A stretch of DNA of 64,000 nt, taken from contig CAXIPT010000005.1 of assembly GCA_964030475.1 (NCBI GenBank), positions 3,562,097-3,626,096 on the forward strand, in the 5' to 3' direction. Below the pieces are notes generated by a model that was given only the letters and a program-made list of their open reading frames with translations, was not told the origin of the DNA and made no database searches. Below are positions 22,111 through 34,209 of the stretch, in pieces (the first letter of the stretch is position 1; every line of letters begins with the position of its first letter). Source of the DNA: Tethya wilhelma (taxonomy: Eukaryota > Porifera > Demospongiae > Tethyida > Tethyidae). Made by a program: the position numbers and the translations under genes.

Positions 22111-23103
22111 GTCTACACTAAGACCCCAAGTTTATCGAACAAATGGAAGCGTGTCATACAAGTGGAATGCATAGTACAGATTTGTCATAATCTGCAGTTG
22201 TGACACGTTGTGGTTAATGAATATGATTACTCCATGAGGCTCTGTGGTCATTAATATTCATACCTTGTACTATTGCGCAGCGCCCTCTAGTACTTACGTA
22301 AACTGACAGTTTTTGATGAGCAAAGTCGCTTCTTTTCCAGTATTCCATGCCTGGTATCTTCAACACGCAAGGATTATTTCATTCCAGATTCAAGGTACGT
22401 ATAGTGCTAGTACTATAGAATGGAGATCTAAACTCTGTAGAGACAGGGATAATCCATTACTGATTTGATCAAAATTCAAAGTGCATGAATATCATTAGTT
22501 TTTGGGGAAGTCATGCCAGCAAAGATGGCAGCTATTGAATGCCAGCCAAGCGCTAGCAGTCTAATTCCTTACAGTCTATTAGAGCAAGTGTAGAGCTACA
22601 TGCAAGTGCTGACTAGAAGTCTGTGGACCCTTCCTAGGCTGTGTGAGTGCTTGGTTAATACAGAAATTATTTTTGATTTTGTACAAGCTGTATTTCACTT
22701 ATACTTTAGTTGCAACTATTCTGCACTTAGCTGACCATAGTCCAAGATGTACATAGTCTAAAAATATATAGTTTGAGCTTCATATGTGTCTATTACTGAT
22801 TTGATCAAAATTCAAAGTTCTCTTCTCCATGCCAAGGTAGCTAGCTACATAAGTGTACTTTACATTTTAATTTGACTTACCTTGCTAAAACTTGGTATCA
22901 ATCTAAAGCGCTTAGCCTTCTCTTCTCAAAAATCATACTAGTTTTAACTGGACTAGTCCTGAACACGAGATATAGCTGGTAAAAATAACAGCTAATTTAC
23001 AACTAGCCACGTGTTGTATGAATCTCATTATCTCCCTATATGCTCCATACAAACCCCAAATGTTCGATAAATAGTATGTACTTCCGGGGGTCTTAGTGTA
23101 GAC
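22111..23103. mobile_element. TIR element, about 1 kb, non-coding
   Basis: GTCTACACTAAGACCCC at 22,111-22,127 is matched by its reverse complement at 23,087-23,103, and both ends continue with a degenerate TTTATCGAACA/TGTTCGATAAA pair. The interior holds two copies of ATTACTGATTTGATCAAAAT (22,455 and 22,792). No target duplication is clear and there is no coding frame. Confidence 0.55.
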
Positions 23104-23365
23104 TGACAAGTCATAGCCTAGAGGAGGGAAAATATGGCTCATATTTTCCCTTGTAGAGGGAAAATATACTAGTTATTCCCCACCTGTTACTGTACTGAGC
23201 AAGTGGGATATATATACTAGTAAACAGAGCAGCCTGAGTAAAGTTGCTGCATCACATTGGGCAACAATATTCATAAAACCCAATGCAGGTTTCTGGGCTC
23301 TTCCACGGTGGTTCTAAACAGATAATAACAGTTGCTCCCAGTCGAAATATAATTTCAATTTATTT

Positions 23366-23891
23366 TATCTTACATTAGTCACCTTATAGACTCGTCCACC
23401 TGAACGATTGTTCCAGGTCCCCCAAGGACTGTTCGCAACAGCTTGATTGAGCACACATCCCGAAACCACTGATACATATCAATGCTCACTCTCTCACTAA
23501 TCTTGCTCTCCTCTGTAACTGGGTACTCTCTTGCCTACAAGTACATCATGAGCATCCATTGTTGGAGAGTAACATTGGATTTCTGGAAAAATCTCCCAGT
23601 TCGGATGCTTTTCTGGCCTTTGCATGAACTACACCACCAGCTATACTTATCCCTTACATCTCTCCTTGATATCTCCCGCATTGGTATATTGCATCTAATT
23701 AATTATGCATTATAATTAATATTAAACATTTTATATGCATGCTTGTCAGATTTATACCTTGCACATGTTAGGCGCCTAGCAAGAAGCCCTTTCCCTCTCA
23801 TATATGATATGAGCTTCTCTATATCACCAAAGAATACAGGCCCTAACTCGAGCAGAAAAATGCTAGCCAAGTTGCCAGAATTTGGTGCCAA
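23366..23891 (-). pseudogene. Merlin (IS1016/IS1595-like) transposase relic
   Basis: On the minus strand, FLLELGPVFFGDIEKLISYM and RGKGLLARRLTCARY (23,760-23,870) are followed, after an AT-rich break that may be an intron, by WWCSSCKGQKSIRTGRFF (about 23,620), TLQQWMLMMYL, EESKISERVSIDMYQWFRDV (about 23,480) and GGPGTIVQVDES (about 23,390). The CxxC of a zinc ribbon, the W..RDV helix and the first catalytic Asp of VQVDES fit ISXO2/IS1595-type enzymes, known in animals as Merlin. The frame then stops, so the rest of the DDE core is absent. One stop also lies after MMYL. Dead fragment. Confidence 0.65.
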
Positions 23892-23997
23892 AATTTTTTA
23901 ACACTCCATTGCTAAGAGATTGTTACACAATTTAGCATGCACGTAAATTAAATTAGACACGAAATTTAATATTTAGGGACAGGATAAGTCAGTTGAT

Positions 23998-24193
23998 TCT
24001 AAAATTGGAGGTTTGGCATATTTTAGTTTGGTACTTTAGCGATGGTTTTAGGCCTTGTTTCTGGCTTGTTGGAAAGAGAATGAGTAGCTTTAGAAGCCTT
24101 TTAGTGGCAAGCGCTCTGTTTTTGCAGAGTTATTGGCGTGAATATTTGTATTGCACTAATGAGCCATCTTACCCAGTACTACGATATACTGGG
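23998..24193 (-). repeat. family R repeat, partial copy
   Basis: The end nearest the short palindrome is present: AAAATTGGAGGTTTGGCATA, then GCGATGGTTTTAGGCC and GAGTTATTGGCGTGAATATT, closing in CCCAGTACTACGATATACTG. The hairpin end is missing. Confidence 0.75.
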
Positions 24194-24623
24194 AATACAA
24201 TAGTACCATAACGTATTATGCATGGATTGCCATTGGTTTGAATTCCTACTAGTCTGTTGGCTAAGCAGTGGAGTAAACTATAACAGACAGGTTACTTAAA
24301 CTGGACTAGTACTGCAGGCCAAGAGTTGGATATAAACATGAAGTAGTCATTGAGACATGCCTTGTTCCAATACTTTTTACTGCACTGCCCATTCTTACAC
24401 TACTTATTTCTTTTACTACTTGTTCATTCACTTTTTTCAACACTATGGTGTGGAGACTATATCAGAAACTGGTTAATTAGTCTCTACAAAAGCTTGAGTA
24501 ACAGCTATATACATTAGTGCACATGCACACAATAATACCATGTGGATAGGCAATAGTCTTTGAATTGTACTTACACTAAATTAGGTTTTGAGACCTATTT
24601 AGGATAAAAACAAGTATGTAGTA

Positions 24624-24958
24624 CCAGGAGCTTATAAGTGCTGCAAAGCAGCGGGATGGAGCAGCTTACTAGTGAAATCACGTTTCAGGTGCTAGTACTG
24701 GGCTGTGGCGTGTACTTTAAGTGGTAATGAGTGTTGGTATCATAACAATCTCTGATCTACATGCAATATATAGTAAGTAGGTTTATGAATGATATTCATT
24801 TTATCCCACTTAACTACACGTCTGCTAAAAAGTGGGAAAGGCCCTACACTTTCCTTATAATAAGGTAGTTTCTTAGTATTCACACTTTACAAAACATGAA
24901 ATACACCCTTTAGTTAGACGATCCATCCTGCCGCTTTGCAGCACTCATAAGCTCCTGG
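24624..24958. mobile_element. TA-flanked MITE with about 36-base TIR
   Basis: The left terminus CCAGGAGCTTATAAGTGCTG continues CAAAGCAGCGGGATGGA. Its inverted partner at the right has two or three differences. Both ends are flanked by TA (24,622-23 and 24,959-60). No ORF. Tc1/mariner-type ends, but a different sequence from the element at 16,074. Confidence 0.65.
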
Positions 24959-24961
24959 TAG

Positions 24962-26745
24962 TATCCATGAAAAGAACTTACTTTGTGATGTCAAAGTTGA
25001 CTCAACACATTCTGGTTCTGAAATCCTTTTCAAGTAAGTCAGTTAGGAAGTTCGTACATTAGAAAACAAAAATGGCACTATGGTGGCTTCCCACTGGCAC
25101 TCTATACGAGTGATGAGAAAAGTTTTGTGCATTTTAGGCCTTGCGTGCAGTTTGTAACCTGTCAATGAGAGCCTCTGAGCAGCTTTAATTTTGTTCGACT
25201 AAATTTTTGTATTGTGTCTATCGGACTATTCCTACTATACATACTACCATAAATTATGTATGATAAACAACCTGTTTCTGTAGTGTTATGTGCAAAATAA
25301 TGGTAAATCAAATTAAGTTTCATGGATTCTGTGTGGAAGTTGTATTAAAGAATTGCAATCCTTTATCAAAACATTTTGCAGTAAGGCCACTCCATATTGA
25401 TTTGTTGGTTCTCATAACCCCCCACCCCCACTTGAAACACATGTGGGCAGGCAGGGTCTAATTCTATTACACTATCAACAACTTCATAAATAATGACACC
25501 AGGGGGGCCATGCCCCCCCACACCCCTAGAGGGTGCTAGTGGGGCTTTCAGCCCCACCTTCTCCAAAATCCTGTGTATGCCCCCCAGAAAATTTGAAAAA
25601 ATTAGTGTCCTGAGAGTGATTCTAGAGTTATTTGGGGACATATTTGCTACATTTATTAGCCTTTAGATAAACTACACTTTTTACCTTGCAGTGCTGCCAC
25701 AGCAAGCAAGTTTGTGAGCTAGCTAGCTAGCTTTGGCCGGACGGTGCTACGCTCACGCTAGCGTTCTAGGGCCATCACGTGAACACAGTGCGACAATTAA
25801 ATGATAGAGACTTGAAAGATAAACAAAGCAAGAGTGAGTTTAGTCACTAAAAATGTTAGCAAGTTGTAGCTGCGGGTCTCGTCGGGCAAACTCATAGATT
25901 ATTTTATCTATGTTTATATCAATATCTTTGTGTATATGGAACAAGGACAAAGAAGAAAGACGCTCATTTCCCCTAGTTAAGCCTCGGCGCGTGCGTAGCA
26001 CGTGCAGAGGATTACGGTAGTCGTTTTGTCCGTCTGTCTGTCTGTCTGTCTGTCTGTCCCATCGAAATCTCAAGAAAGACAGCTCTAGCGAAAAAATGAA
26101 TGGTACTTACGTTCATAAAACTGAATGATCTTGTAAAATTACATTTTCTGCTCTCCAAAACACTGTAGTTGCTGAGATTTGAGGCTTTTGTGCTTCTTTG
26201 AGCGCTTAGCTTCGAGACCACGCCTATTAATCTAGTGTGCGTTATCTAGAATTCAGTAATGCTCACTGCATGAAGATGCTGTTTGATCAGTGCTGCTGCT
26301 GTTGCTGTTGCTGTTACGTTGGTCATTGTTATTTGGCAAGTCAGACAGGGGTTGGCTGCTTTCTATGTAAGCATATTGTCATGTATATATATTTCAGTGT
26401 AGCTGGCTATTGGCTGTATGGCCACTACTCAGCACTGAGCTCAGTGTGCTCCCAGTACTGATTTTGTTCCCACACCAGCTGAGCACTCTAGTAGTAGGTT
26501 ACTGTTCTGTGTTTTGTATCAATGCTCCCAGGCTGACTGGCATAGCCTCATACTGGCTACAGCTGAGCATTCAATTTGCAAGTACTACAAGCATCAAAAG
26601 TATTATTTCTAAACAGAGGTTTGAATATTCTAACTAAGCTGACCACAGCTCAATACATCTGTAGTTGCAGCAGGCTAGAATTTGATAGGCTGACACCTCT
26701 CAGTGGACCGTGCTGGTCATAAGCCATGCATACATGTTTAGTTGT
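24962..26745. other. non-coding stretch with repeat pieces
   Basis: 25,125-25,275 repeats the block seen at 3050-3230. 25,425-25,590 is a GC-rich piece with GGGGGGCCATGCCCCCC-like palindromes, resembling ends of short non-autonomous elements. 26,031-26,057 is a TCTG run. 25,985-26,225 around it is repeated inverted at 41,735-41,945. 26,292-26,315 is a TGC/TGT run. No gene seen. Confidence 0.4.
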
Positions 26746-26750
26746 GTATG

Positions 26751-28935
26751 CTAGTTGGGTGCGCTGAGGCTTATGCACCTTGGTGCTTTCATTGATCTGA
26801 GTGGAGTTTTGATACGCTTCAGACCACTAAAATATCTCTCTGCAGTACAGTAAGTGACTAGAAGGGCCTTGATGTTTGGATAGAGTGATGAAACTTGAGG
26901 TAGTGGTGGATTGAAGTTGGCAGAGAAGCAATTCTGTGGTCTACTTCCTGCTGTTTCCATTAATGTACCAACTATGAATTTCACTCTTTAGACTTTACGG
27001 ATGAGGAAGGTCTTGTGTGTAGAAATCTCCCACTTCTAACACCTTGGATGAAAACTCTGCCATATCCTTGTGTACCGTGAGAGTGGTATCAGGTTGAGTC
27101 CTTATAATGCTGTCTTCTGGTGAACATAAAATTGGCTCTCAAGCTCCACAATGAAATGATCCAAAATCGGAACTGTCATGGTCCTGCGGTAGTATTTGGT
27201 TGGGGATGTTGCAGGAGTGTTTGAGCGATGATGTTGACGACCACAAACTCTGGGCACTGATGGGACTGTACCTATACTACTACACATTTGCTGTACTTCC
27301 TCGAACCATTCACCATGGTACTTGGTAACTGAGGTCTTTTAGAGTCATAATTACTGTGTTGACTTCAGAGACTGCTTGAGTGATGTCCTTGGCCTGAGAC
27401 TAGGATTTAGGCCAAGCAAATATTTGAGGCATTTGACAGTGATGACAAGAGTACTAACAACTCACATGTGCATGGTGATAGCAAGTAGGAGTGTGTTTGC
27501 ATCTTTAACTCTGTCGGGAGACCATTCTTTCCTACCTTCTGCTTTAATATTCTCCATGCAAGCTACAGCAGAGGAGTGGAGCTTCTGAAATCTGTCAAGG
27601 GCAATGATACACTCAACCCATCTTGTATGGCATACGTCTTTGAGTTTGTGTACAGATGATTGTGGCTGTGTCACATCAATTGCTGCTTCGAATTTTTTCT
27701 GTCACTTTGGGTGTGTGAAGAAAAATGTTGAGACATGGTTGACAACTCCAATCATGTTACGAACTCTCGTTTCATCCAGAGAACTAACTACAGCAAAGTT
27801 AAGGCAATGGGAGGAGCAGTGGATGTAAAGAGTAAGAGGAAACTTTGACGAAATACAGGCTGCTGTACCATTCGTCTTCCCAGCCATGTTTCCAGCTCCA
27901 TCGTAGGCTTGTCCTCGAAGTTTCGTTGGATCAAGGTGATGTTGCTCTAGAAACCCGAGTATCTTGCCTGCTAAAGCCTCTCCAGATATGCCACTCGAGA
28001 AATGAGAGGTCTTCATTGTTGCTAAAATCATCTGTGTCTACATATCTGAGGGCAATTGCTCCTTTTTTTGAGCTGTCAGTCACCTCATCAGCAATTACTG
28101 TGAAGCATGTTGCTTTGTACAATACTTTGTTGCGGACATAGTCACCAAGTATTTCTATGACTTCATTCTGGATGCGTGCAGAGGTGTATGTTGCATTCCT
28201 AGAAGTAGTAGTTTCCACACCAAGTCACCAGCAGGAATACAGAACTGAAGCAAAGCCCAGAAGTTTCCATGACTCTCAGTTTGCGATCCAACACTGTAAT
28301 TCGACAACTCTACAGAACTATCCCGATGGCCACGAAGGGAAATGTTCTGCCTGCCACAAAGAATGATGGTCTCAACAATGGAGCGTAGTTTCTTCCTGTT
28401 GTTATCAACAAGGCTCTGTGCAGCAGTACTTAATTGGAGAGAAATACTCTGTTGCTGACCACTCATCATCTTCATGATGTCATCCATTGATGCAACTGCA
28501 TTGTGATGGTATCCTCTTGTAGCATGCTTGTTGAGTGTCTCCAATGCATGTTTGAAATTCGTCAGTGGACTTGTGACAAGCACCCCAGGATCTGAACGAA
28601 AACTTATACTTCGGAAAAAGACCACACACGGGAGGCAGTACCCACCATTCTCTCTCTTGCTGTATCTCAACCAAGGATACCTGACCAACCATTGATACTG
28701 AAATGAGCGTCCACTGTTAGATGACCTGGGAAACTTCTACCGTTCATCGGGACGAGAGTTGTCAACCCCAACAATGAAGCGATACTTCTCATGGTCAGTT
28801 GCATTTGTCTTTGAGAAATATGCTATGTCAGTGGGATTCTTTGAGTGGGCAGAGGTCTCTAATCGAGGTTGCTTTGGTGGTGATGGTTCATTGATAGACT
28901 GAGAGTCTGACTGAGATGTATCTGTTTCTATGCTG
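26751..28935 (-). pseudogene. hAT-like transposase relic with TTF finger and DUF4371 (ZMYM1-like)
   Basis: The N-terminal tail (28,740-28,930) has KNPTDIAYFSKTNATDHEKY. A TTF-type finger region at 28,480-28,688 has WLRYSKRENGGYCLPCVVFF. The DUF4371 part spans 28,155-28,480 (NNRKKLRSIVETIILCGRQN, SLRGHRD). Next come CFTVIADEVTDSSKKG (28,080), LRGQAYDGAGNMAGKTNG (27,890), IHCSSHCLNFAVV (27,790) and DVCHTRWVECIIALDRF (27,600). The C-terminal hAT dimerisation block CTAERYFSGLKRIKTPLRS lies near 26,810. At least five frame changes separate these blocks. Order and motifs fit a hAT protein of the ZMYM1/TTF group. Confidence 0.75.
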
Positions 28936-28980
28936 CTACTAAATAATGATAATTATTTTTTATTGTTAATTTTCATTTAT

Positions 28981-29243
28981 AACAAGTAAAGGAAATGTAA
29001 TGAGACACAGGAATGGCAAAATCGTAAAAAGAATGAAAACAAGATGGAATGGCTGTTAAGAGTGTGTGCAGAATTCTTCCTGTATGGGCTGCATTTAACA
29101 ATCTCCTTATTGAGTCTGTCATTTTGCCTACAGGAAGAATTCCTTACACACTTTAACAGCCATTCCATCTTGTTTGCATTCTTTTTACGATTTAGCCATT
29201 CCTGTGTCTCATTACATTTCCAATGTTTTTTTTTTACTTGTTG
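28981..29243. repeat. hairpin repeat (terminal hairpin of family R)
   Basis: Two long arms are inverted around about 29,110. GGAAATGTAATGAGACACAG and AACAAGATGGAATGGCTGTT on the left match AACAGCCATTCCATCTTGTT and CTGTGTCTCATTACATTTCC on the right. The following 200 bases also match family R (CTCAGTCATTTGGAGGCAGG), then similarity fades. Confidence 0.75.
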
Positions 29244-30300
29244 TTTGTTCTCATTTTTCCATAATTCTACAAATTACATTTGAGTTGGTGTGTGTAGCTA
29301 GCTACTGAGCTAGTAGTCTGGCAAGCTGAGCCAGCGGTGGGCTGCTGAGCTTGGAAGTCAAGTTGTGTAGTGAAACACACATCTCAGTCATTTGGAGGCA
29401 GGAGCTGTATCATAAGATTTACTTGCCTTTCTATAATTATGTTATGATAATCAAAGTCCTGATTCATCTCTTAAGGTTACGGGCTATCGTTTACTCATGA
29501 ATATTTTAATGAGCATGCATAGTTATTTAGTGCAGAGCAAACTGCAACTTGTGCAAAACCATTGGCATGCTTTGTTTGGCTTTTCCAAAGTATTTTGCGT
29601 GTGACCGTATAAAGTGGCTCTTTTTAATCAGATTGTATGTGAGCAGGGCCAGATCTAAAAAAAATTTGACAGCACGTTCAATGATAGAGAAATGGCAGCT
29701 TTTGTCTTTGCTTCTGCTGCAGAATCACGACAAGAAGTAAGTTTGAGCTACCATATTATTCATACTATAAGAAAGAGAAGCCAACCGAATAGATATGGCC
29801 CTGCTGACTGTTGGAAATGAGCTTCTAATGCTAGAACGTTGCCTCTTGAAATAAACTTACTCTTTTTGCTGTTTAGCCCTGAAAGTTAAAAAGAATAACT
29901 GTCTAAGCTGTGCTTTGTGGCTTACCTGAAGATTTCTGGCTCTCTAGTCTTCAATGAATATATATAGTTTGTTAGACTTATCATATGGTTGTCACTATAG
30001 CAGAGCAGCTCCAGCCTCCTGCATGAGATGGATCACACAAACATGATTCATAGAATTATGAAAAATGAGTGTGAATTATTTCTGTGAGGGACCCAAAGAG
30101 AATACCACATGCAGGAAGAATTCCACATATATCCTAAAATAGCCATTCCATCTGGCTTGCTTTCATTTTACGATTTGGCTATTCCTTCTTTTTACTTGTA
30201 ACGTCTAGTTATGGGTACATTAAACTGATAATTATGCTTGAATCTTTAGTTCAGTCTTACAAGAGTTTGGAAATATCAACAGAATAGGGAAGCTATAACT
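29244..30300. other. non-coding stretch
   Basis: 29,330-29,430 follows family R. 30,110-30,205 is a single degraded hairpin arm (TAGCCATTCCATCTGGCTTG, TTACGATTTGGCTATTCC). No gene recognised; a 63-codon frame at 29,549 has no familiar motif. Confidence 0.4.
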
Positions 30301-30301
30301 T

Positions 30302-31092
30302 GGTATTCCTAGTACAGTAGTACTGGGTACACAGGAATGGCACGGATGGCCCATTGGCGCAATACAAATATTCACGTAAATAACTGCAAAAACAGAGTGC
30401 TTGCCACTAAAAGGCTTCTAAAGCTAAGCCTGGCCTAAAACCATCGCTAAAGTACCAAACTAAAGTATGCCAAATCTCCAATTTTCTCCATCTTCTTATT
30501 CTATGTCGGCTCGATGTTTCTCCAAGACCATTCACTTTATAAGCAGGTCCTTGAATATATAAACTTAATTTCTTTGTCTTCACCCGCTTTTGGTATCGGT
30601 TTTCCGTGTCTCTCATTGGGTGGCTAGATACAAGGCAAAAAGTACCTTCTCCATATGGCAGCCAGTCGTTTCTACGTTCATACATAATTTATTAGCTACT
30701 GGAAATTCAAGTTGACCTGGAAATTCAAGTTGACGACCCATTTCCAGATACAAGTGCGTGTTATTTGGAATCCGAATATTCACTGCCTGCTTGAAGATTT
30801 CTGGTTGTGCTAATTAAGCTCTCTGTAATCTTTCATTCTTCAATATTTAGGAGGTGTATAGACTACTTTGTTGTACTTATTTTGTAGTTGTCATTGAGTA
30901 AAGCTAGAAATTTTGTTAGCTACTGCCTCAGTCCAGTGCTGAGATTCTTAACTTTACTGATACCAGTAGATTATATAATATTCATGCTGATATATAGTGT
31001 ACAAGTAACTATACACACAAACTCAAATGTGAGTCGAAAAAATGAGAATAAACAAGTAAAACACATTGGAAATGTATTGAGACATAGGAATG
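30302..31092 (+). repeat. family R repeat, near full-length
   Basis: Starts with the palindrome around CCTAGTACAGTAGTACTGGG, carries the common body, and ends in one hairpin arm (CATTGGAAATGTATTGAGAC, ATAGGAATGG) that stops where FLYWCH/MULE-related sequence begins. Orientation is the same as the 6.3-kb copy. Confidence 0.75.
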
Positions 31093-31545
31093 GTTTGGTA
31101 ACGTTTCGCCTACACGCATTTCGCCTACGTTGCGTTACGCCTACCGGAAGTGACAGTGACAAATCGCCTACGCGTTTTGGAAGGCATGCGCATTTGATTG
31201 TTCAGCATAGTCTACTGTACCAGGGCTACAGCTACATGATTGACAGGCGAGGAAGAGATGGCACAGTAGTCTATTGGAGGTGCACACAGAGCTGTAACTC
31301 TAAGTGCCCAGGAACAGTGACTACTGGACCAGCAGATGAGCTCTGAGTGTAAGCAATACCCATAATCATGCCCCCAGTGAAGCACAAGTTCAAACCACCA
31401 AAGTAGTCTCTGAGATGAAGGAGGCAGCTAGAAGCAGCATCAGGCCAATCCCCCAGCTGTACACACAGCATCTGGCTGGGCTGTCTACTTTACCCAATGC
31501 TGATGAAGTGGCAGCCTGTCTCCCCACATATACCACTCTAANCTA
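31093..31545 (+). pseudogene. FLYWCH zinc finger, MULE transposon relic
   Basis: 31,093-31,170 holds three TCGCCTACG-like motifs. A short frame then reads LLYQGYSYMIDRRGRDG, VVYWRCTQS and CPGTVTT, with the aromatic, Cys and Cys spacing of a FLYWCH finger. After a shift near 31,340 the next block HNHAPSEAQVQTTKVVSEMK supplies the His-x-His that closes the finger, followed by QLYTQHLAGLSTLPNADEVA and a stop after an N at 31,542. FLYWCH fingers head MULE-type transposases in many animals. The DDE core is absent. Confidence 0.65.
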
Positions 31546-32324
31546 AACTTTTGCTTACATTTGAGAGAGCGGTAAAATACCTCTAGATCTGTAGTTCAGG
31601 AATTGGTGAGATTTTTATGCAAGCTCTTAGTTATTGGAATGATATATCCTTTCTGAAAGGCATGTGTAATAATATTACATCTGCATTTCTGTATGGCATT
31701 AAAAAGGTTGGTTTAGTGCAGATGACGACCATTGATGTGTGCTCATTGTCAATTTCATCAGGTTCCCCTCTTCAGAAATTTCTTCAATTGAAAACGGGAT
31801 AACACATCCTCTGTACCATCATTCCAGCTTAGTAAAGGTGTCATCGAAAACTAGGAGGTTGTCTCCTTGTGATCTGACTCAGCTTTGTCTCCTTGTGATC
31901 TGACTCAGCTTTGTTAGCTAGATCAGCAAAATATCTTGCCCAGATAGCCTCTCCTTCATCCCCCACCATGGTAGATGATGTTGTTGCTAGGTTTATTTTG
32001 GTTCCCCTTCATTCTTCTAATGGTACAAAAAAGCTCATCATAGTCATCATCCTCCTCTACAGATGAGCTTGGCCCAAAGTCTCAATTTTGGGTCAGGGTG
32101 TTTCATTTTGAGTCTTTTGTAAACTTCAGTATTATTGGTCATTTCAAACAATATGGATGTATATCCTAACTGCTATTGGTTTTCCTCCAATTTGGCACTC
32201 TCTGAATTGCATCAAACAATACCTTCGCTGTGGCCATCATACCACACAGTAGTGATTTGGAGCCATTTTTGAAAATATTATACCATAGTGTTTAAATCCC
32301 TAGGATTCATAATCCAGCACTTAG
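31546..32324. other. non-coding stretch with a 26-bp perfect duplication
   Basis: 31,861-31,886 (GTCTCCTTGTGATCTGACTC plus six more bases) is repeated exactly at 31,887-31,912. No gene recognised in the rest. Confidence 0.4.
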
Positions 32325-32326
32325 TA

Positions 32327-32702
32327 CCATATAGTGGGAAATTTCCGTGGGGTGCGAATTTTCGTTATTTTCGTGGCTAACCCGTGAGTCACAAAATTTT
32401 CCCTCCCACGAAAATTTTTTCTGAGGTCAAAGGTCACAATACTCACCACGCTTATGCTGTCAAAAGACTTCAGTTCTCTGTCTCTTGCCTGTCTTTTCAA
32501 GAAGTTTGCAGTCTAAATAGCTAGCTAGAATAGTATTCTACATGTATACCAAAGCAGATAAACAGTCACAAGACCTTAAAGCGCTGTAAGTTGGAGATAC
32601 TTGAGTCACGAAAATTAAAACCACGAATATTTTCTTCTTAAGCGCGGTCTTGGTTTTTGACGAAAATTTATTTCACACCACCGAAAATTTCACGCTATAT
32701 GG
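32327..32702. mobile_element. MITE with the same ends as the 16-19 kb transposon
   Basis: The left end CCATATAGTGGGAAATTTCC and right end (inward) CCATATAGCGTGAAATTTTC are flanked by TA at 32,325-26 and 32,703-04. Subterminal TTTTCGTGG and CACGAAAA motifs repeat on both sides. 376 bases, no ORF. Confidence 0.75.
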
Positions 32703-32704
32703 TA

Positions 32705-33975
32705 TTTTCTTCTAGGTAACACACTTGAAACTCATTGAAGGAACATACAAAAAGTTTTACGAAGCTTTTCTCTCGCATCTTTAAATGCTTCAGACACTCT
32801 ATGCCACATCCTCACAATATTTAAGGTCATAAGATAAGTATAACTCCCAGAAGAACTTTCACAATCTGAATCGCTAAATTCTTGTTCACTTTGCAGCTGC
32901 AGCATGTAATAATGATCAAGCCAATCAGGACACTTTCTGCTTCAGATCTTCCAGCCAGCAGCTCTTCAATTTTAACTAACAATTATTATGAACATGATGT
33001 TGATAAAATTAATTTTCTTGTTTGATATTCTGTTAAAGGTTTGTTACTTTTGAAGAAAATCAGCTATTTAAGACTTAATTTGTCCAGCATAGGCATAGAT
33101 AGGCAAGCACACAATATAATAGAAGTGCTGTATCCATTCCTAAAGTACAATTATCAGTTATTGCATGATATATGTCAGCTAGAGCATGCAGTACTTAAAG
33201 TTTATGTCGGTATCTGCTAAGACTATAATATATATAGGCTTAAGGTCAATCATCCAGAGACAAATCTTTGACAGATACCTTTCTGGTAACATGAATGTTT
33301 TCAGCCTTCGACTTTGCTCTTTCCTTACATCACTGTCTCTCAAGCTACCAACTGAGTTTGTAGAATGTAGTTCTATCACAAAACATGATGATGTCAAACA
33401 TGACCACTTGGAAGTAGTCCACTTATCTGCATTGAGGTCGGTCAGTGAAGGTGAAAAAGAACGATAAGTGTTGTTATTGAAGATTGCTCTTTTATTTCGC
33501 GCTTATCATATTATAACCTGTACTTCTATGCTACGGCTTAAGTTTTGTTAAACTTGTGAATGCTGATGATATTAGGGAATTTCAAGTTCGAGATGTAATC
33601 CTATTATAGGTGTGTTTTGTTGTTTTTTTGTCTTGTTTTGTTTCGTTTTGTTTGTGTTTGTACTTATAATTGTAACTTAACTTTGTAGTTGTGCCTCTTG
33701 TTGGCATGCATACAATTAAACAGTTATATCTGAGGAAATAGGGAATTATGAACAATGCTTATTTGTTGCCTATCATTGTTCCTGTGTATGTTACACAATC
33801 CAGAAGTATCTTCAGTGGACATAGATGCAATGGCACTTTTGCAAGACAGGCATGCTTTTCCAATTAAAAACTTTATGCTCCATCTGTGATGACACCAACA
33901 GAGCAATTGGCATAGTCTGATCATATAGACCCTGTCCTTTAAAGTTTTCTGCCCATTAAAAGGGGGAACTAGAAT
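32705..33975. other. non-coding stretch
   Basis: No recognisable gene; the 93-codon frame at 33,186-33,467 has no familiar motif. 33,912-33,975 is repeated directly at 40,429-40,485 (TCTGATCATATAGACCCTGT and GGGGAACTAGAATT), in both places just before or near a family R copy. An N lies at 33,977. Confidence 0.4.
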
Positions 33976-33977
33976 TN

Positions 33978-34208
33978 AAGAAGAAGATGGAGAAAATTGG
34001 AGGTTTGGCATGTTTGTGTTTGTTACTTTAGCGATGGTTTTAGGCTATGATTTTGGGCTCATTAGAAAGAGAAAGAGCTAAATAGTAGCTTAAGAAGCCT
34101 TTTAGTGCTAAGCGCTCAGTTTTTGCTGAGTTATTAGCGTGAATATTTGTATTGCGCTAATGGGCCATCCGTGCCATTCCTGTGTACCCAGTACTACCAT
34201 ACTGGGAA
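33978..34208 (-). repeat. family R repeat, partial copy
   Basis: The palindrome end is present (GAGTTATTAGCGTGAATATT, GGGCCATCCGTGCCATTCC, then CCCAGTACTACCATACTGGG). The copy starts abruptly after the N at 33,977, and the hairpin end is missing. Confidence 0.75.
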
Positions 34209-34209
34209 T

